A stretch of DNA of 64,000 nt from Burkholderiales bacterium UBA4657 (GTDB lineage: Bacteria; Pseudomonadota; Gammaproteobacteria; Burkholderiales; Burkholderiaceae_E): the NCBI GenBank assembly GCA_002405475.1, contig DHLX01000012.1:53606-117605 (forward strand). The letters are read 5' to 3'. This document shows, in pieces, positions 9,675 to 18,372 of this stretch (its first letter is position 1; each line of letters opens with the position of its first letter). The position numbers and the translations under genes are program-made. Below the pieces are notes generated by a model. The model did no database searches and was not told the origin of the DNA. It was given only the letters and a program-made list of their open reading frames with translations.

Positions 9675-9703
9675 TTTCACTTATTCATTATTCATGAGTG
9701 AAA
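9675..9703 (-). promoter_or_regulatory. Leader hairpin overlapping the ribosome-binding site of the pentapeptide-repeat gene
   Basis: On the minus strand TTTCACT (9697-9703) can pair with AGTGAAA (9675-9681) across a 15-base AT-rich loop. The 3' arm runs straight into AAAGGGA, the ribosome-binding site 7 bases before the ATG at 9664, so the stem would partly hide it. Pairing is seen in the sequence; translational control is inference. Confidence 0.45.
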
Positions 9704-9708
9704 CCTGT

Positions 9709-9759
9709 CCACACTAACCAGACTGTTTTCATTGTAAGTGTGGTGGAAATATCAAGCAA
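9709..9759 (-). promoter_or_regulatory. Predicted sigma-70 promoter with inverted repeat, for the pentapeptide-repeat gene
   Basis: Minus strand: -35 TTGCTT (9754-9759), 17-bp spacer, -10 TACAAT (9731-9736), about 67 bases ahead of the ATG. An inverted repeat CCACACT/AGTGTGG (arms 9737-9743 and 9709-9715) brackets the -10 element, a plausible operator. The rest of the 312-bp gap up to pyc (9760-9976) shows no gene. Confidence 0.5.
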
Positions 9760-9976
9760 GCTAAATTGGCCGCCATTAATGTGGCGCTTCCCGCATCCTT
9801 TCACGATTGCTAAGAATCAGAGACGTTTTGCCGGTTCCGACAATGAAATTAACTCTTGTATGCGTGTGTGGCATGTCTGTGCGGTAAATGCAGGGTTTTC
9901 CTGATAGATTTTTACTCTGAATCACGGCACAATGATGCATCGCAGCACTTTTTCCACCTTGCCTGGTTCTGCCATT

Positions 9977-12900
9977 ATGAAAACACAAAAAATCACCAGT
10001 TTGCTGGTTGCCAATCGTAGTGAAATCGCCATACGCGTCATGCGCGCTGCTGCCGAAATGGGCATACGCACCGTCGCTATTTATGCCAATGAAGACCGCT
10101 TTGCCCTGCATCGTTTCAAGGCCGATGAGAGTTATCTGGTCGGTGAGGGCATGAAGCCTATTCAGGCATATCTGGATATTGACGACATTATTCGCATTGC
10201 CAAACAGGCCAAGGTCGATGCCATTCACCCCGGCTACGGCTTTTTGTCAGAAAACCCCGATTTTGCCGAGGCATGTGCCCGTAACGGCATCATTTTTGTC
10301 GGGCCGTCTCCCGAAGTGATGCGTACTCTGGGCAACAAGGTGGCTGCGCGTCATGCCGCCGTGGCGGCGGGGGTGCCGGTCGTGCCTGCTACCCAGGCGC
10401 TCCCGCACGATCTGAACCAGGCCAAGGCGCTGGCAGCAGAGATTGGCTACCCCTTCATGCTGAAGGCCAGTTGGGGCGGGGGCGGGCGTGGCATGCGCGT
10501 GATTGAAACCGAGGCCGACCTGGGACCACAAATGGAAGTTGCCCGGCGCGAAGCCCTGGCCGCTTTTGGCAATGACGAGGTCTATCTGGAAAAACTGGTG
10601 CGGCGCGCGCGCCATGTCGAAGTGCAGATTCTGGGTGACCGGCACGGCAACATCGTTCATTTGTTTGAACGCGACTGCTCGGTACAGCGTCGCAACCAGA
10701 AAGTGGTGGAGCGTGCCCCGGCTCCCTATCTGAATGATGCACAACGTGCTGAACTATGCGGCTATGCGCTGAAACTGTCGCAAGGGGTGCATTACACCCA
10801 CGCCGGCACGGTGGAATTTTTAATGGATGCCGACACTGGCAAGTTTTATTTCATCGAGGTCAACCCGCGTATTCAGGTGGAACATACGGTCACTGAACAA
10901 GTAACGGGCATTGATATTGTCAAAGCCCAGATTCGCATTAGCGAGGGCGCGACGATAGGCCTTGATGCGGGTGTGCCGTCACAAGCAGATATACGCCTGA
11001 ATGGCCATGCCCTGCAATGCCGCGTCACGACCGAAGACCCGGAAAATAACTTTACCCCCGACTATGGCCGTATTACTGCTTATCGTAGTGCGGCCGGTTT
11101 CGGTTTGCGTCTGGATGGCGGTACCGCTTACTCTGGCGCCGTCATTACGCCATACTACGATTCACTCCTGGTCAAGGTCACTGCCTGGGCCCCGACACCG
11201 GAAGAGGCGATCCGGCGTATGGATCGTGGCCTGCGTGAGTTTCGCGTGCGCGGTGTCTCGACCAATCTGCCGTTTCTGGAAAATGTCATCAACCACCCGC
11301 AATTCATCTCGGGCGAATGCATTACCCGTTTTATTGACACGACACCCGAGTTGTTCCAGTTCAGCAAGCGGCGCGACCGTGCCACCCGTATTTTGCGTTT
11401 CATAGGCGACGTCACGATCAATGGCAACCCGGAAATGAAAGGGCGCAAAAAACCCGAGCTACCCATGAGCCTGCCGATCAAGCCAGCCTGGGACATTACG
11501 CAACCGATTCCGCAGGGGCCACGTGACAAGCTCAAACAACTGGGCGCAGAAAAATTTGCCGCCTGGATGAAGGAACAAAAGCAGGTGCTGCTGACGGATA
11601 CCACCATGCGCGACGCGCACCAGTCGCTGTTTGCGACGCGTATGCGTACCCGCGACATGACTGAGATTGCACCGTATTACGCACGCATGTTGCCGAACCT
11701 GTTTTCAGTCGAATGCTGGGGCGGCGCCACCTTTGATGTCGCCATGCGCTTCCTGAAAGAGGACCCGTGGGAGCGTCTGACCTATTTGCGTGCCGCCATG
11801 CCCAATCTGCTGTTGCAAATGTTGCTGCGCGCCAGCAATGCGGTGGGTTATACCAATTATGCTGATAACGTCGTGCGCTATTTTGTCAAACAGGCAGCGA
11901 GTAATGGTATCGATGTTTTTCGTGTCTTTGACTCACTCAACTGGGTCGAAAACATGCGCGTTGCCATTGACGCAGTACGTGAAACCGGCGCCTTATGCGA
12001 GGGTGCCATTTGCTATACCGGCGATTTGTTTGACAGCAAACGCTCGAAATACAACCTGAAGTATTACGTTGACATGGCCAGGCAACTGGAAAAAGCCGGT
12101 GTGCATATTTTGGGCATTAAAGATATGGCGGGTGTCTGCAAGCCACGCGCCGCGCGCGAACTGGTCAAAGTACTGAAACAGGAAGTAGGCTTACCGATAC
12201 ATTTTCATACCCACGATACCAGCGGCATTGGTGCTGCCAGCATACTGGCCGCGATTGACGCGGGCTGCGATGCTGTCGATGGCGCCCTTGATGCCATGAG
12301 CGGCCTGACGGCGCAGCCCAACCTGGGTTCGATTGTTGCCTCGCTTCAGGGCAGCGAACGCGACCCTGGCATTTCCCTCGAAGCCATGCACGACATCTCG
12401 CATTACTGGGAGGGGGTGCGACGCTATTATGCGCCGTTTGAGGCCGATATTCGCTCGGGAACTTCCGATGTCTATCGGCATGAAATGCCGGGCGGACAAT
12501 ACACCAATTTACGCGAACAGGCGCGCGCCATGGGGCTGGAACATCGGTGGACTGAAGTCAGTCAGGCCTATGCCGACGTCAATATGTTGTTTGGGGATAT
12601 TGTCAAAGTGACGCCCACTTCGAAAGTGGTGGGTGACATGGCCTTGTTCATGGTGGCCAATGATTTGACCCCGACCGATGTATTGAACCCGGATAAGGAA
12701 ATTGCGTTCCCGGAATCGGTGATCTCCCTGTTCAAGGGTGAGCTGGGCTTCCCGCCCGATGGCTTTCCGCCTGAGTTACAGAAGAAAATCCTTAAAGGTG
12801 CGGCGCCATTGGTTGGCCGCCCCGGTGAGCATCTGCCTGCCGTAGATCTGGTGCTGGCGCGAAGCCAGCTAGAAGCCGAGATTGAACGCAAGGTCAGTGA

Positions 12901-13429
12901 TGAAGACCTGGCTTCGTATTTGATGTACCCCAAGGTCTACAAGGACTTCGTCGCTCATAACAAGCACTACGGCGATGTCAGTGTATTACCAACTCCGGTC
13001 TTTTTCTACGGTCTGCAAGACCGCGAGGAAATTTCGCTTGAAATTGACCAGGGTAAGAGTCTGATCATACGCTTGCAGGGCCAGGCGCAGCTCGAGGAAG
13101 AAGGCGACATCAAGCTGTTCTTTGAACTGAATGGCCAGCCACGCCTGATACGAATTCCGAAGGCAGGTGCGGTGAAAGCCGTTACTGCGGTGAAGGTGCA
13201 AGATGGCAATCCCGACCACGTAGGCGCACCGATGCCGGGCATGATTGTGACGGTCGCCGTCAAACCCGGCCAGTCGGTTAGCAAGGGCGATGCGCTGATT
13301 TCAATTGAGGCAATGAAAATGGAGACCATGATTCGTGCCGAACGCGACGGAATCGTCAAAGCCATCCACGTCAAAACCGGAAAAACCGTGAGTGCCAAGG
13401 ACCTGCTGCTGGAATATCAGATAACATAG
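9977..13429 (+). CDS. pyc: Pyruvate carboxylase (single-chain, biotin-dependent)
   Basis: Pyc carboxylates pyruvate to oxaloacetate using bicarbonate and ATP. The 1150-residue chain has, in order, a biotin carboxylase domain (LLVANRSEIAIR start, ATP-grasp glycine-rich loop KASWGGGGRGM, EVNPRIQVEHTVTE), a carboxyltransferase domain (TDTTMRDAHQSLFATRMRT, HFHTHDTSG metal site), and a C-terminal biotinyl domain with AMKM, the biotin lysine being about K1114. The frame is open from ATG 9932, but ATG 9977 begins the conserved sequence and was chosen; no clear ribosome-binding site supports either. A membrane spermidine-synthase-like gene follows 4 bases later, so the two are probably cotranscribed. 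Confidence 0.95.
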   Translation: MKTQKITSLLVANRSEIAIRVMRAAAEMGIRTVAIYANEDRFALHRFKADESYLVGEGMKPIQAYLDIDDIIRIAKQAKVDAIHPGYGFLSENPDFAEACARNGIIFVGPSPEVMRTLGNKVAARHAAVAAGVPVVPATQALPHDLNQAKALAAEIGYPFMLKASWGGGGRGMRVIETEADLGPQMEVARREALAAFGNDEVYLEKLVRRARHVEVQILGDRHGNIVHLFERDCSVQRRNQKVVERAPAPYLNDAQRAELCGYALKLSQGVHYTHAGTVEFLMDADTGKFYFIEVNPRIQVEHTVTEQVTGIDIVKAQIRISEGATIGLDAGVPSQADIRLNGHALQCRVTTEDPENNFTPDYGRITAYRSAAGFGLRLDGGTAYSGAVITPYYDSLLVKVTAWAPTPEEAIRRMDRGLREFRVRGVSTNLPFLENVINHPQFISGECITRFIDTTPELFQFSKRRDRATRILRFIGDVTINGNPEMKGRKKPELPMSLPIKPAWDITQPIPQGPRDKLKQLGAEKFAAWMKEQKQVLLTDTTMRDAHQSLFATRMRTRDMTEIAPYYARMLPNLFSVECWGGATFDVAMRFLKEDPWERLTYLRAAMPNLLLQMLLRASNAVGYTNYADNVVRYFVKQAASNGIDVFRVFDSLNWVENMRVAIDAVRETGALCEGAICYTGDLFDSKRSKYNLKYYVDMARQLEKAGVHILGIKDMAGVCKPRAARELVKVLKQEVGLPIHFHTHDTSGIGAASILAAIDAGCDAVDGALDAMSGLTAQPNLGSIVASLQGSERDPGISLEAMHDISHYWEGVRRYYAPFEADIRSGTSDVYRHEMPGGQYTNLREQARAMGLEHRWTEVSQAYADVNMLFGDIVKVTPTSKVVGDMALFMVANDLTPTDVLNPDKEIAFPESVISLFKGELGFPPDGFPPELQKKILKGAAPLVGRPGEHLPAVDLVLARSQLEAEIERKVSDEDLASYLMYPKVYKDFVAHNKHYGDVSVLPTPVFFYGLQDREEISLEIDQGKSLIIRLQGQAQLEEEGDIKLFFELNGQPRLIRIPKAGAVKAVTAVKVQDGNPDHVGAPMPGMIVTVAVKPGQSVSKGDALISIEAMKMETMIRAERDGIVKAIHVKTGKTVSAKDLLLEYQIT

Positions 13430-13433
13430 CGGG

Positions 13434-15467
13434 ATGCTTCTGTATGCCGCCACCATATTTGTTTCCGCGTTTTTGCTGTTCCTGGTTCAACCCATTATTG
13501 CCAAGCAAATACTGCCCTGGTTTGGTGGCAGCGCGGGAGTATGGAGTACCTGTCTGGTTTTTTTCCAGCTCTGGTTGCTGGCAGGTTATACCTATGCTGA
13601 CGCGCTGTCACGCTACAAGCTGAAAACCCAGGCGGTAGTTCACACTCTGCTGGTGCTATTGGCGCTGCTAACTTTGCCCATCATTGCAGACCCGGCCTGG
13701 AAACCGCAGGGCAATGAAGATCCCGGCTGGCGCATATTAGCCTTGCTGATTGCCACCATTGGCCTGCCCTATTTTCTGGTGGCCACCACGGGTCCGCTGG
13801 TGCAGAGCTGGTTTGCCAAGGCATTCATTAACGACCCCCGACACGTCAAGGTATATCGACTGTTTGCCTTGTCGAATCTGGCTTCACTGCTGGCGCTGGT
13901 GGCTTATCCGTTCGCTGTTGAGCCGGTCATAGAGCTACAAACCCAAAGCTGGGCCTGGTCCGGCGGTTTTGTGCTGTTTGCCCTGTTGGTAATAGCTACA
14001 GCATGGCGTACCCAGCGCAATACCGTATTCGATGCCTCGTTGCCTTTGCCGCAATCCAATACAGACGCAATACCACCACGCTGGACCGATTATGTTTTAT
14101 GGTTGCTACTGGCGGCACTGGGCACACTGTTTCTGCTCGCGGTCAGTACCCACATTACCCAAAACGTCGCGTCCGTGCCGTTTTTGTGGATCGTGCCGTT
14201 GTCCTTATATCTGCTGACCTTTATCTTGTGTTTTGATGGTTCACGCTGGTACCGGCGCAGTCTGTTCATTCCTTTACTTTTGGTACTGACTCCGCTCATG
14301 GCCTGGGGCTTGCAGGCTGATCGCGGGGTACTGCATTTTGAAAAAGCACTGCCACTTTATTGCATTGGCTTATTTGTGGTCTGTATGTTTTGTCATGGCG
14401 AGCTGGCTGCGGCTCGACCTGCACCACGCTATCTGACCCGGTTCTATCTCATGATCTCGGTAGGCGGCGCTCTCGGCGGTTTGTTTGTGGGCGTAGTAGC
14501 GCCACGTATTTTTTCCGGATATTGGGAAACTCCCGCAACCCTGGTGCTGGTGAGTATTCTGATGATACTGGTGATACTCAAGAGCATCCCGCACTGGCGT
14601 GGCCTGACGCTGGTTCTGACGCTGCTGGCAGGAGGTATATCGAGTTATTATGGTTTGAAATATGTTGAATTGATGCGAGATGATGCGCTGCTCATGCAAC
14701 GTAATTTTTACGGCACCATACGTGTCAAGGAGCAGGGCACCGATACTGGTAACCCGGTTCGGCATCTGATGCATGGCGTTATTCTGCATGGTGAGCAATA
14801 TCAGACCCCGGCACTTAGATTACTGGCCACTACATATTATGGCCCTGAATCGGGCGCTGGCCTGGCACTTAGCCTGACACAAGGGCCAGGACAACGGATT
14901 GGAGTTGTTGGCCTGGGTGTTGGCACGCTAGCCAGTTACGCTGCGGCTGACAGCAAGCTGTTTTTGTATGAAATCAATCCCCAGGTGGTGGACGCTGCGC
15001 GCCAGTTTTTTTCTTATTTATCTGACACCCCGGCTCAAAGCGAGACGATTTTGGGAGACGCCCGTTTATCACTGGAGCGTGAAGCTTCGCGTCAATTCGA
15101 TGTACTGGTCATAGATGCATTCTCCAGCGATGCCATTCCGGTACATTTATTGACACGTGAGGCGCTGGATATTTATTTGCGTCACATGAAACCCAATGGT
15201 GTCATGGCATTTCACGTCACCAACCGCTACCTGAATCTGGCCCCCGTGGTTAAACAACTGGCCGATCAGGCCGGACTCCACAGCGTACTGGTCAGTGACG
15301 AGCCCGAAGAATACTGGCTTAGTCGCACCGACTATGTTCTGGTAGCGCGTGACCCGAAGCTGTTACAGCAGCCGAAAATAGCAGCAAGGGCGCATGAAAT
15401 AACGCCGATACCCGGCTTGAAATTGTGGACTGACAGTTACAACAACCTGTTCAAGGTGTTGAAGTAA
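13434..15467 (+). CDS. Membrane-anchored spermidine-synthase-like protein
   Basis: A 677-residue protein with two parts. Residues 1 to about 415 hold many hydrophobic segments (around ten to twelve membrane helices, two sets separated by a soluble loop near 200-215). The C-terminal part is a spermidine/spermine synthase-type Rossmann domain: GVVGLGVGTLA nucleotide-binding loop, YEINPQVVDAA acidic ribose-binding residue, LGDAR, and VLVIDAFSSDAIPVHLLT. Known relatives are annotated as fused MFS/spermidine synthase proteins, and their reaction is uncertain. The start lies 4 bases after the pyc stop, and the stop is 4 bases from the convergent dut stop. Polyamine synthesis should not be assumed. 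Confidence 0.8.
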   Translation: MLLYAATIFVSAFLLFLVQPIIAKQILPWFGGSAGVWSTCLVFFQLWLLAGYTYADALSRYKLKTQAVVHTLLVLLALLTLPIIADPAWKPQGNEDPGWRILALLIATIGLPYFLVATTGPLVQSWFAKAFINDPRHVKVYRLFALSNLASLLALVAYPFAVEPVIELQTQSWAWSGGFVLFALLVIATAWRTQRNTVFDASLPLPQSNTDAIPPRWTDYVLWLLLAALGTLFLLAVSTHITQNVASVPFLWIVPLSLYLLTFILCFDGSRWYRRSLFIPLLLVLTPLMAWGLQADRGVLHFEKALPLYCIGLFVVCMFCHGELAAARPAPRYLTRFYLMISVGGALGGLFVGVVAPRIFSGYWETPATLVLVSILMILVILKSIPHWRGLTLVLTLLAGGISSYYGLKYVELMRDDALLMQRNFYGTIRVKEQGTDTGNPVRHLMHGVILHGEQYQTPALRLLATTYYGPESGAGLALSLTQGPGQRIGVVGLGVGTLASYAAADSKLFLYEINPQVVDAARQFFSYLSDTPAQSETILGDARLSLEREASRQFDVLVIDAFSSDAIPVHLLTREALDIYLRHMKPNGVMAFHVTNRYLNLAPVVKQLADQAGLHSVLVSDEPEEYWLSRTDYVLVARDPKLLQQPKIAARAHEITPIPGLKLWTDSYNNLFKVLK

Positions 15468-15471
15468 GCAG

Positions 15472-15921
15472 TCAGGCGCGTCCGGTACTGCCAAAGCCGC
15501 CCGCGCCACGCTCACTGGCGCCGAATTCAGCCACGATCTCGAATTGCGCCTGCACCACTGGAACAATTACCAGTTGAGCAATACGCTCGAACGGCTGTAA
15601 TACAAAGCTCGTTGCCCCCCGGTTCCAGACGCTGACCATCAGTTGCCCCTGATAATCACTGTCAATCAGTCCCACCAGATTGCCCAGCACAATGCCGTGC
15701 TTATGGCCCAGACCCGAACGCGGCAGAATCAGGGCGGCATAGCCGGGGTCTTCGACGTGTATGGCCAGCCCGGTCGGTACCAGATGCGTACTGCCTGGCA
15801 GGACTTCAATGGCGGCATCGAGACAGGCACGCAAGTCCAGCCCGGCCGAGCCCGGTGTCGCATACGCGGGTAGCTGATCACGCATGCGTTCATCAAGTAT
15901 TTTTAACTGGATATGTTTCAT
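15472..15921 (-). CDS. dut: Deoxyuridine 5'-triphosphate nucleotidohydrolase (dUTPase)
   Basis: Dut hydrolyses dUTP to dUMP and pyrophosphate, keeping uracil out of DNA. At 149 residues it has the trimeric dUTPase motifs: SAGLDLRA (motif 1), PRSGLGHKHGI (2), GLIDSDYQG (3), RIAQLVI (4) and ERGAGGFGSTG (5, the flexible C-terminal P-loop-like arm). It is the last gene of the minus-strand chain ileS-lspA-cupin-coaBC-membrane protein-dut, with a 4-base ATGA overlap to the preceding gene. Confidence 0.97.
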   Translation of the reverse strand: MKHIQLKILDERMRDQLPAYATPGSAGLDLRACLDAAIEVLPGSTHLVPTGLAIHVEDPGYAALILPRSGLGHKHGIVLGNLVGLIDSDYQGQLMVSVWNRGATSFVLQPFERIAQLVIVPVVQAQFEIVAEFGASERGAGGFGSTGRA

Positions 15922-16313
15922 GAGTCTTTTTTCTGGCGAGTGAGCATGGCGAGAATGACCAGAGCGAAAATCAGTATTGGCAGAGGAATAAAGTTCCAGA
16001 CCCAGCCCAGAACCAGTACCATGCTACCACCCCAGCGTGCCACAGAGCGCGCAAAGGCTGACATGGAAACACTGTCCGATGTGGCCTGCTCAGAGTCAGC
16101 CGCTGTTTTCTTACGGCGTTTTTGCTGTTCAAGCCGGCGCAAAATGTCCAGAGCCTTGTCTTTAGACAGTTTGTCCGGAGCCGCCTCGCTGCCGCTGCCT
16201 GAGTCGGATTGGTGAACCTGAATGATCTGCATTTTTCTGGCAGGAATTTCGGCCAGTTTTTCTACATAGGTGGCGAAGTCACCGTTTTTGGGTTCATGCG
16301 CATTGAAGCTCAT
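15918..16313 (-). CDS. Small single-pass membrane protein, unknown function
   Basis: A 131-residue protein with a soluble, Lys/Asp/Ser-rich N-terminal region containing a basic stretch (EQQKRRKK near 63-70), and one or two hydrophobic segments at about 95-125, ending in RQKKDS. I recognise no enzyme motif. It overlaps coaBC and dut by 4 bases on each side, so it is translated with them; position in the operon says nothing definite about its role. Small uncharacterised membrane proteins are commonly found at this place in Burkholderiales, which argues it is a true gene. Confidence 0.75.
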   Translation of the reverse strand: MSFNAHEPKNGDFATYVEKLAEIPARKMQIIQVHQSDSGSGSEAAPDKLSKDKALDILRRLEQQKRRKKTAADSEQATSDSVSMSAFARSVARWGGSMVLVLGWVWNFIPLPILIFALVILAMLTRQKKDS

Positions 16314-17506
16314 ACCAACCTCCTGGCGATTTCGGCAATAATCTGGCGTGCCAGAGTCAACTTGTCAGCACGCCTGAGTAGCGTTCCACCGGCATCATCG
16401 AAAACCACGACCTCGTTGTCGTCCTTGCCAAAAGTGGCCGGACCAACATTGGCAATCAACATGGGAATACCTTTGGCGAGCCGTTTCTGGCGTGCGTTGT
16501 GTTCCAGATTATCGCTTTCAGCCGCAAAACCGACGCAATAAGGTTCACCGCCATTATCACGTGCCAGTTGTGCCACGGTCGCCAGAATGTCAGGATTTTT
16601 TTCAAACTGAAGTTGGGGTGGCCCGGATTCTTTTTTCATTTTTGTTTTGGCAATATTGGCTACGCGCCAGTCAGCCACTGCGGCGACACTGATAAAGACA
16701 TCGGCGCGACTGACATAACCCAGCACCGCATCGAGCATTTCCTGCGCTGTCTCGACGCTGGTACGCTTGACCTTGTACGGAGCCTCGAGCAGTGTCGGGC
16801 CTGACACCAGCGTGACACTGGCACCGGCCTCACGAGCGGCACGGGCCATGGCATAGCCCATTTTTCCCGACGAATGATTGCTAATACCACGTACCGGATC
16901 AATCGGCTCAAAAGTAGGGCCCGCAGTAATCAGGATACGTTTGTCCTTCAGAACTTTGGGTTGCAAAAAAGCGCTTATATCTTGCAACAATTCGTGTGGT
17001 TCCAGCATACGCCCCATGCCAGTTTCACCACAGGCCTGGTCACCTTCGCCCGGCCCCATGATGACGACACCGTCATGACGCAGCTTCGATAAATTGCGTT
17101 GCGTGGCCGGGTTGTCCCACATTTCGACATTCATGGCGGGAGCAATCAGCAGCGGGCAGGTTCGTGCCAGACAGACTGTGGACAATAAATCATCGGCAAA
17201 CCCATTTGCCAGCTTGGCCATGAAATTGGCCGAGCACGGTGCAACAATAATGGCGTCAGCACCACGCGTCAGGTTGATATGCGGCATGGCATTTGGCTGG
17301 CTGCCATCCCATTGCGTGGTGGCGACTGGCCGACCCGAGAGTGCTTGCAGGGTGGTGGGGGTAATGAACTCGAGCGCCGATTTCGACATGACGACTTGCA
17401 CCGTTGCCCCGGCTTTGACCAGATCACGACACAGCATGGCACTTTTATAACAGGCAATACCTCCCGTTAGGCCCAGGACAAAATGTTTACCTTGCAAGTC
17501 ACTCAT
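16310..17506 (-). CDS. coaBC: Bifunctional phosphopantothenoylcysteine decarboxylase / phosphopantothenate-cysteine ligase
   Basis: Carries out two successive steps of coenzyme A synthesis. The N-terminal FMN-dependent CoaC half shows GLTGGIACYK, the PCSANFMAKLANGFADDLL region and PAMNVEMW; the C-terminal CoaB half starts at about residue 190 with the ligase hallmark ITAGPTFEPIDPVRGISNHSSG and ends with GNED-type nucleotide region replaced here by GKDDNEVVVFDD. The 398-residue length is normal. Start ATG at 17506; stop overlaps the next gene by 4 bases. Confidence 0.96.
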   Translation of the reverse strand: MSDLQGKHFVLGLTGGIACYKSAMLCRDLVKAGATVQVVMSKSALEFITPTTLQALSGRPVATTQWDGSQPNAMPHINLTRGADAIIVAPCSANFMAKLANGFADDLLSTVCLARTCPLLIAPAMNVEMWDNPATQRNLSKLRHDGVVIMGPGEGDQACGETGMGRMLEPHELLQDISAFLQPKVLKDKRILITAGPTFEPIDPVRGISNHSSGKMGYAMARAAREAGASVTLVSGPTLLEAPYKVKRTSVETAQEMLDAVLGYVSRADVFISVAAVADWRVANIAKTKMKKESGPPQLQFEKNPDILATVAQLARDNGGEPYCVGFAAESDNLEHNARQKRLAKGIPMLIANVGPATFGKDDNEVVVFDDAGGTLLRRADKLTLARQIIAEIARRLV

Positions 17507-17539
17507 AACGTCCCGTCTCCGTTTTTCAAGTGCCGACGC

Positions 17540-17875
17540 CTATTCACCGCCTGCCGGACCCCAGAATACCACCCAGGTTATAAAGTCAGAAGAAAAATTT
17601 TCGAATCGATGGGGCATGCGCGCTGGTACGAACAGTACATCTCCAGCCTGGCATGATAAGCGTTGTCCATCACGCAAAAATTCACTACGACCTGCTGCAA
17701 TAAAGTACAACTCATCTTGTTCGTGAGGTTGTTGGTGATCCGCGCCAATCGGACGAAATAATTCGACTGACATTGTGCCGTGGGCAAGCGCCTGGGTAAA
17801 AGGTAAGCCCTCTGGCCATTTGTCAGTGGCGGGTCCAGGCAGTAGTTTCAACAACTCTTCTGCGCTGGCTTTCAT
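17540..17875 (-). CDS. Cupin-domain protein
   Basis: A 111-residue single-domain cupin. Conserved cupin pieces are visible: ADHQQPHEQDELYFIAAG (motif 1, with the metal-binding His/His/Glu pattern) and AGDVLFVPARMPHRFE (motif 2, with the second His). Such small cupins bind a metal and often act as dioxygenase-like or sugar-binding proteins, but the substrate cannot be read here. It overlaps the lspA stop by 4 bases and lies 34 bp ahead of coaBC, so it is embedded in this operon, an insertion relative to the common lspA-coaBC order. Confidence 0.8.
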   Translation of the reverse strand: MKASAEELLKLLPGPATDKWPEGLPFTQALAHGTMSVELFRPIGADHQQPHEQDELYFIAAGRSEFLRDGQRLSCQAGDVLFVPARMPHRFENFSSDFITWVVFWGPAGGE

Positions 17876-18372
17876 GCTTTGGCTTTCCTCACGCGCAGCA
17901 GTTCATCCAGAATCAACAAACCGGCACCACCGACAATCGCCATATCGGCCACGTTGAAGGCAGGCCAATAAAAAGTTTTATAGTGCAGCAACAGAAAGTC
18001 AATCACATGGCCATATAGCACACGATCCAGTACGTTGCCCAGTGCTCCGCCCATAATCAGGGCTAGAGCCAGTGAGAATAATTTTTGTGAACCGTGTTTG
18101 CCCAGCAAGTAGAGAATAAACAGAGAAGCTCCGCAGCCGACGATAATAAAAAACTCGCGTTGCCAGCCCGAGGCGCCAGCCAGGAAGGAAAAGGCCGCTC
18201 CCTTGTTGTACCAGAGCGTCAGGTCAAAAAAGGGCAGCACCGGCAAACGCTGACCATAATCGAAGATACGCTCAACGGTAATTTTAGTGATTTGGTCGAT
18301 CAAAAAAATCACCACTGATAAACCGAACCAGGGTAATACGTTTTTCATCGACCAGCCTGATTTCGTCGCCAT
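17872..18372 (-). CDS. lspA: Lipoprotein signal peptidase (signal peptidase II)
   Basis: LspA cleaves signal peptides of lipidated prolipoproteins in the inner membrane. The 166-residue protein has four hydrophobic segments and both catalytic aspartate regions: GNVLDRVLYGHVIDFL and FNVADMAIVGGAG, plus the NKGAAFSFLA motif. It starts one base inside the ileS stop (TAATG), a conserved ileS-lspA translational coupling. The window itself contains several predicted lipoprotein substrates (the glycosidase at 41729 and the TolC-like protein at 48717). Confidence 0.96.
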   Translation of the reverse strand: MATKSGWSMKNVLPWFGLSVVIFLIDQITKITVERIFDYGQRLPVLPFFDLTLWYNKGAAFSFLAGASGWQREFFIIVGCGASLFILYLLGKHGSQKLFSLALALIMGGALGNVLDRVLYGHVIDFLLLHYKTFYWPAFNVADMAIVGGAGLLILDELLRVRKAKA

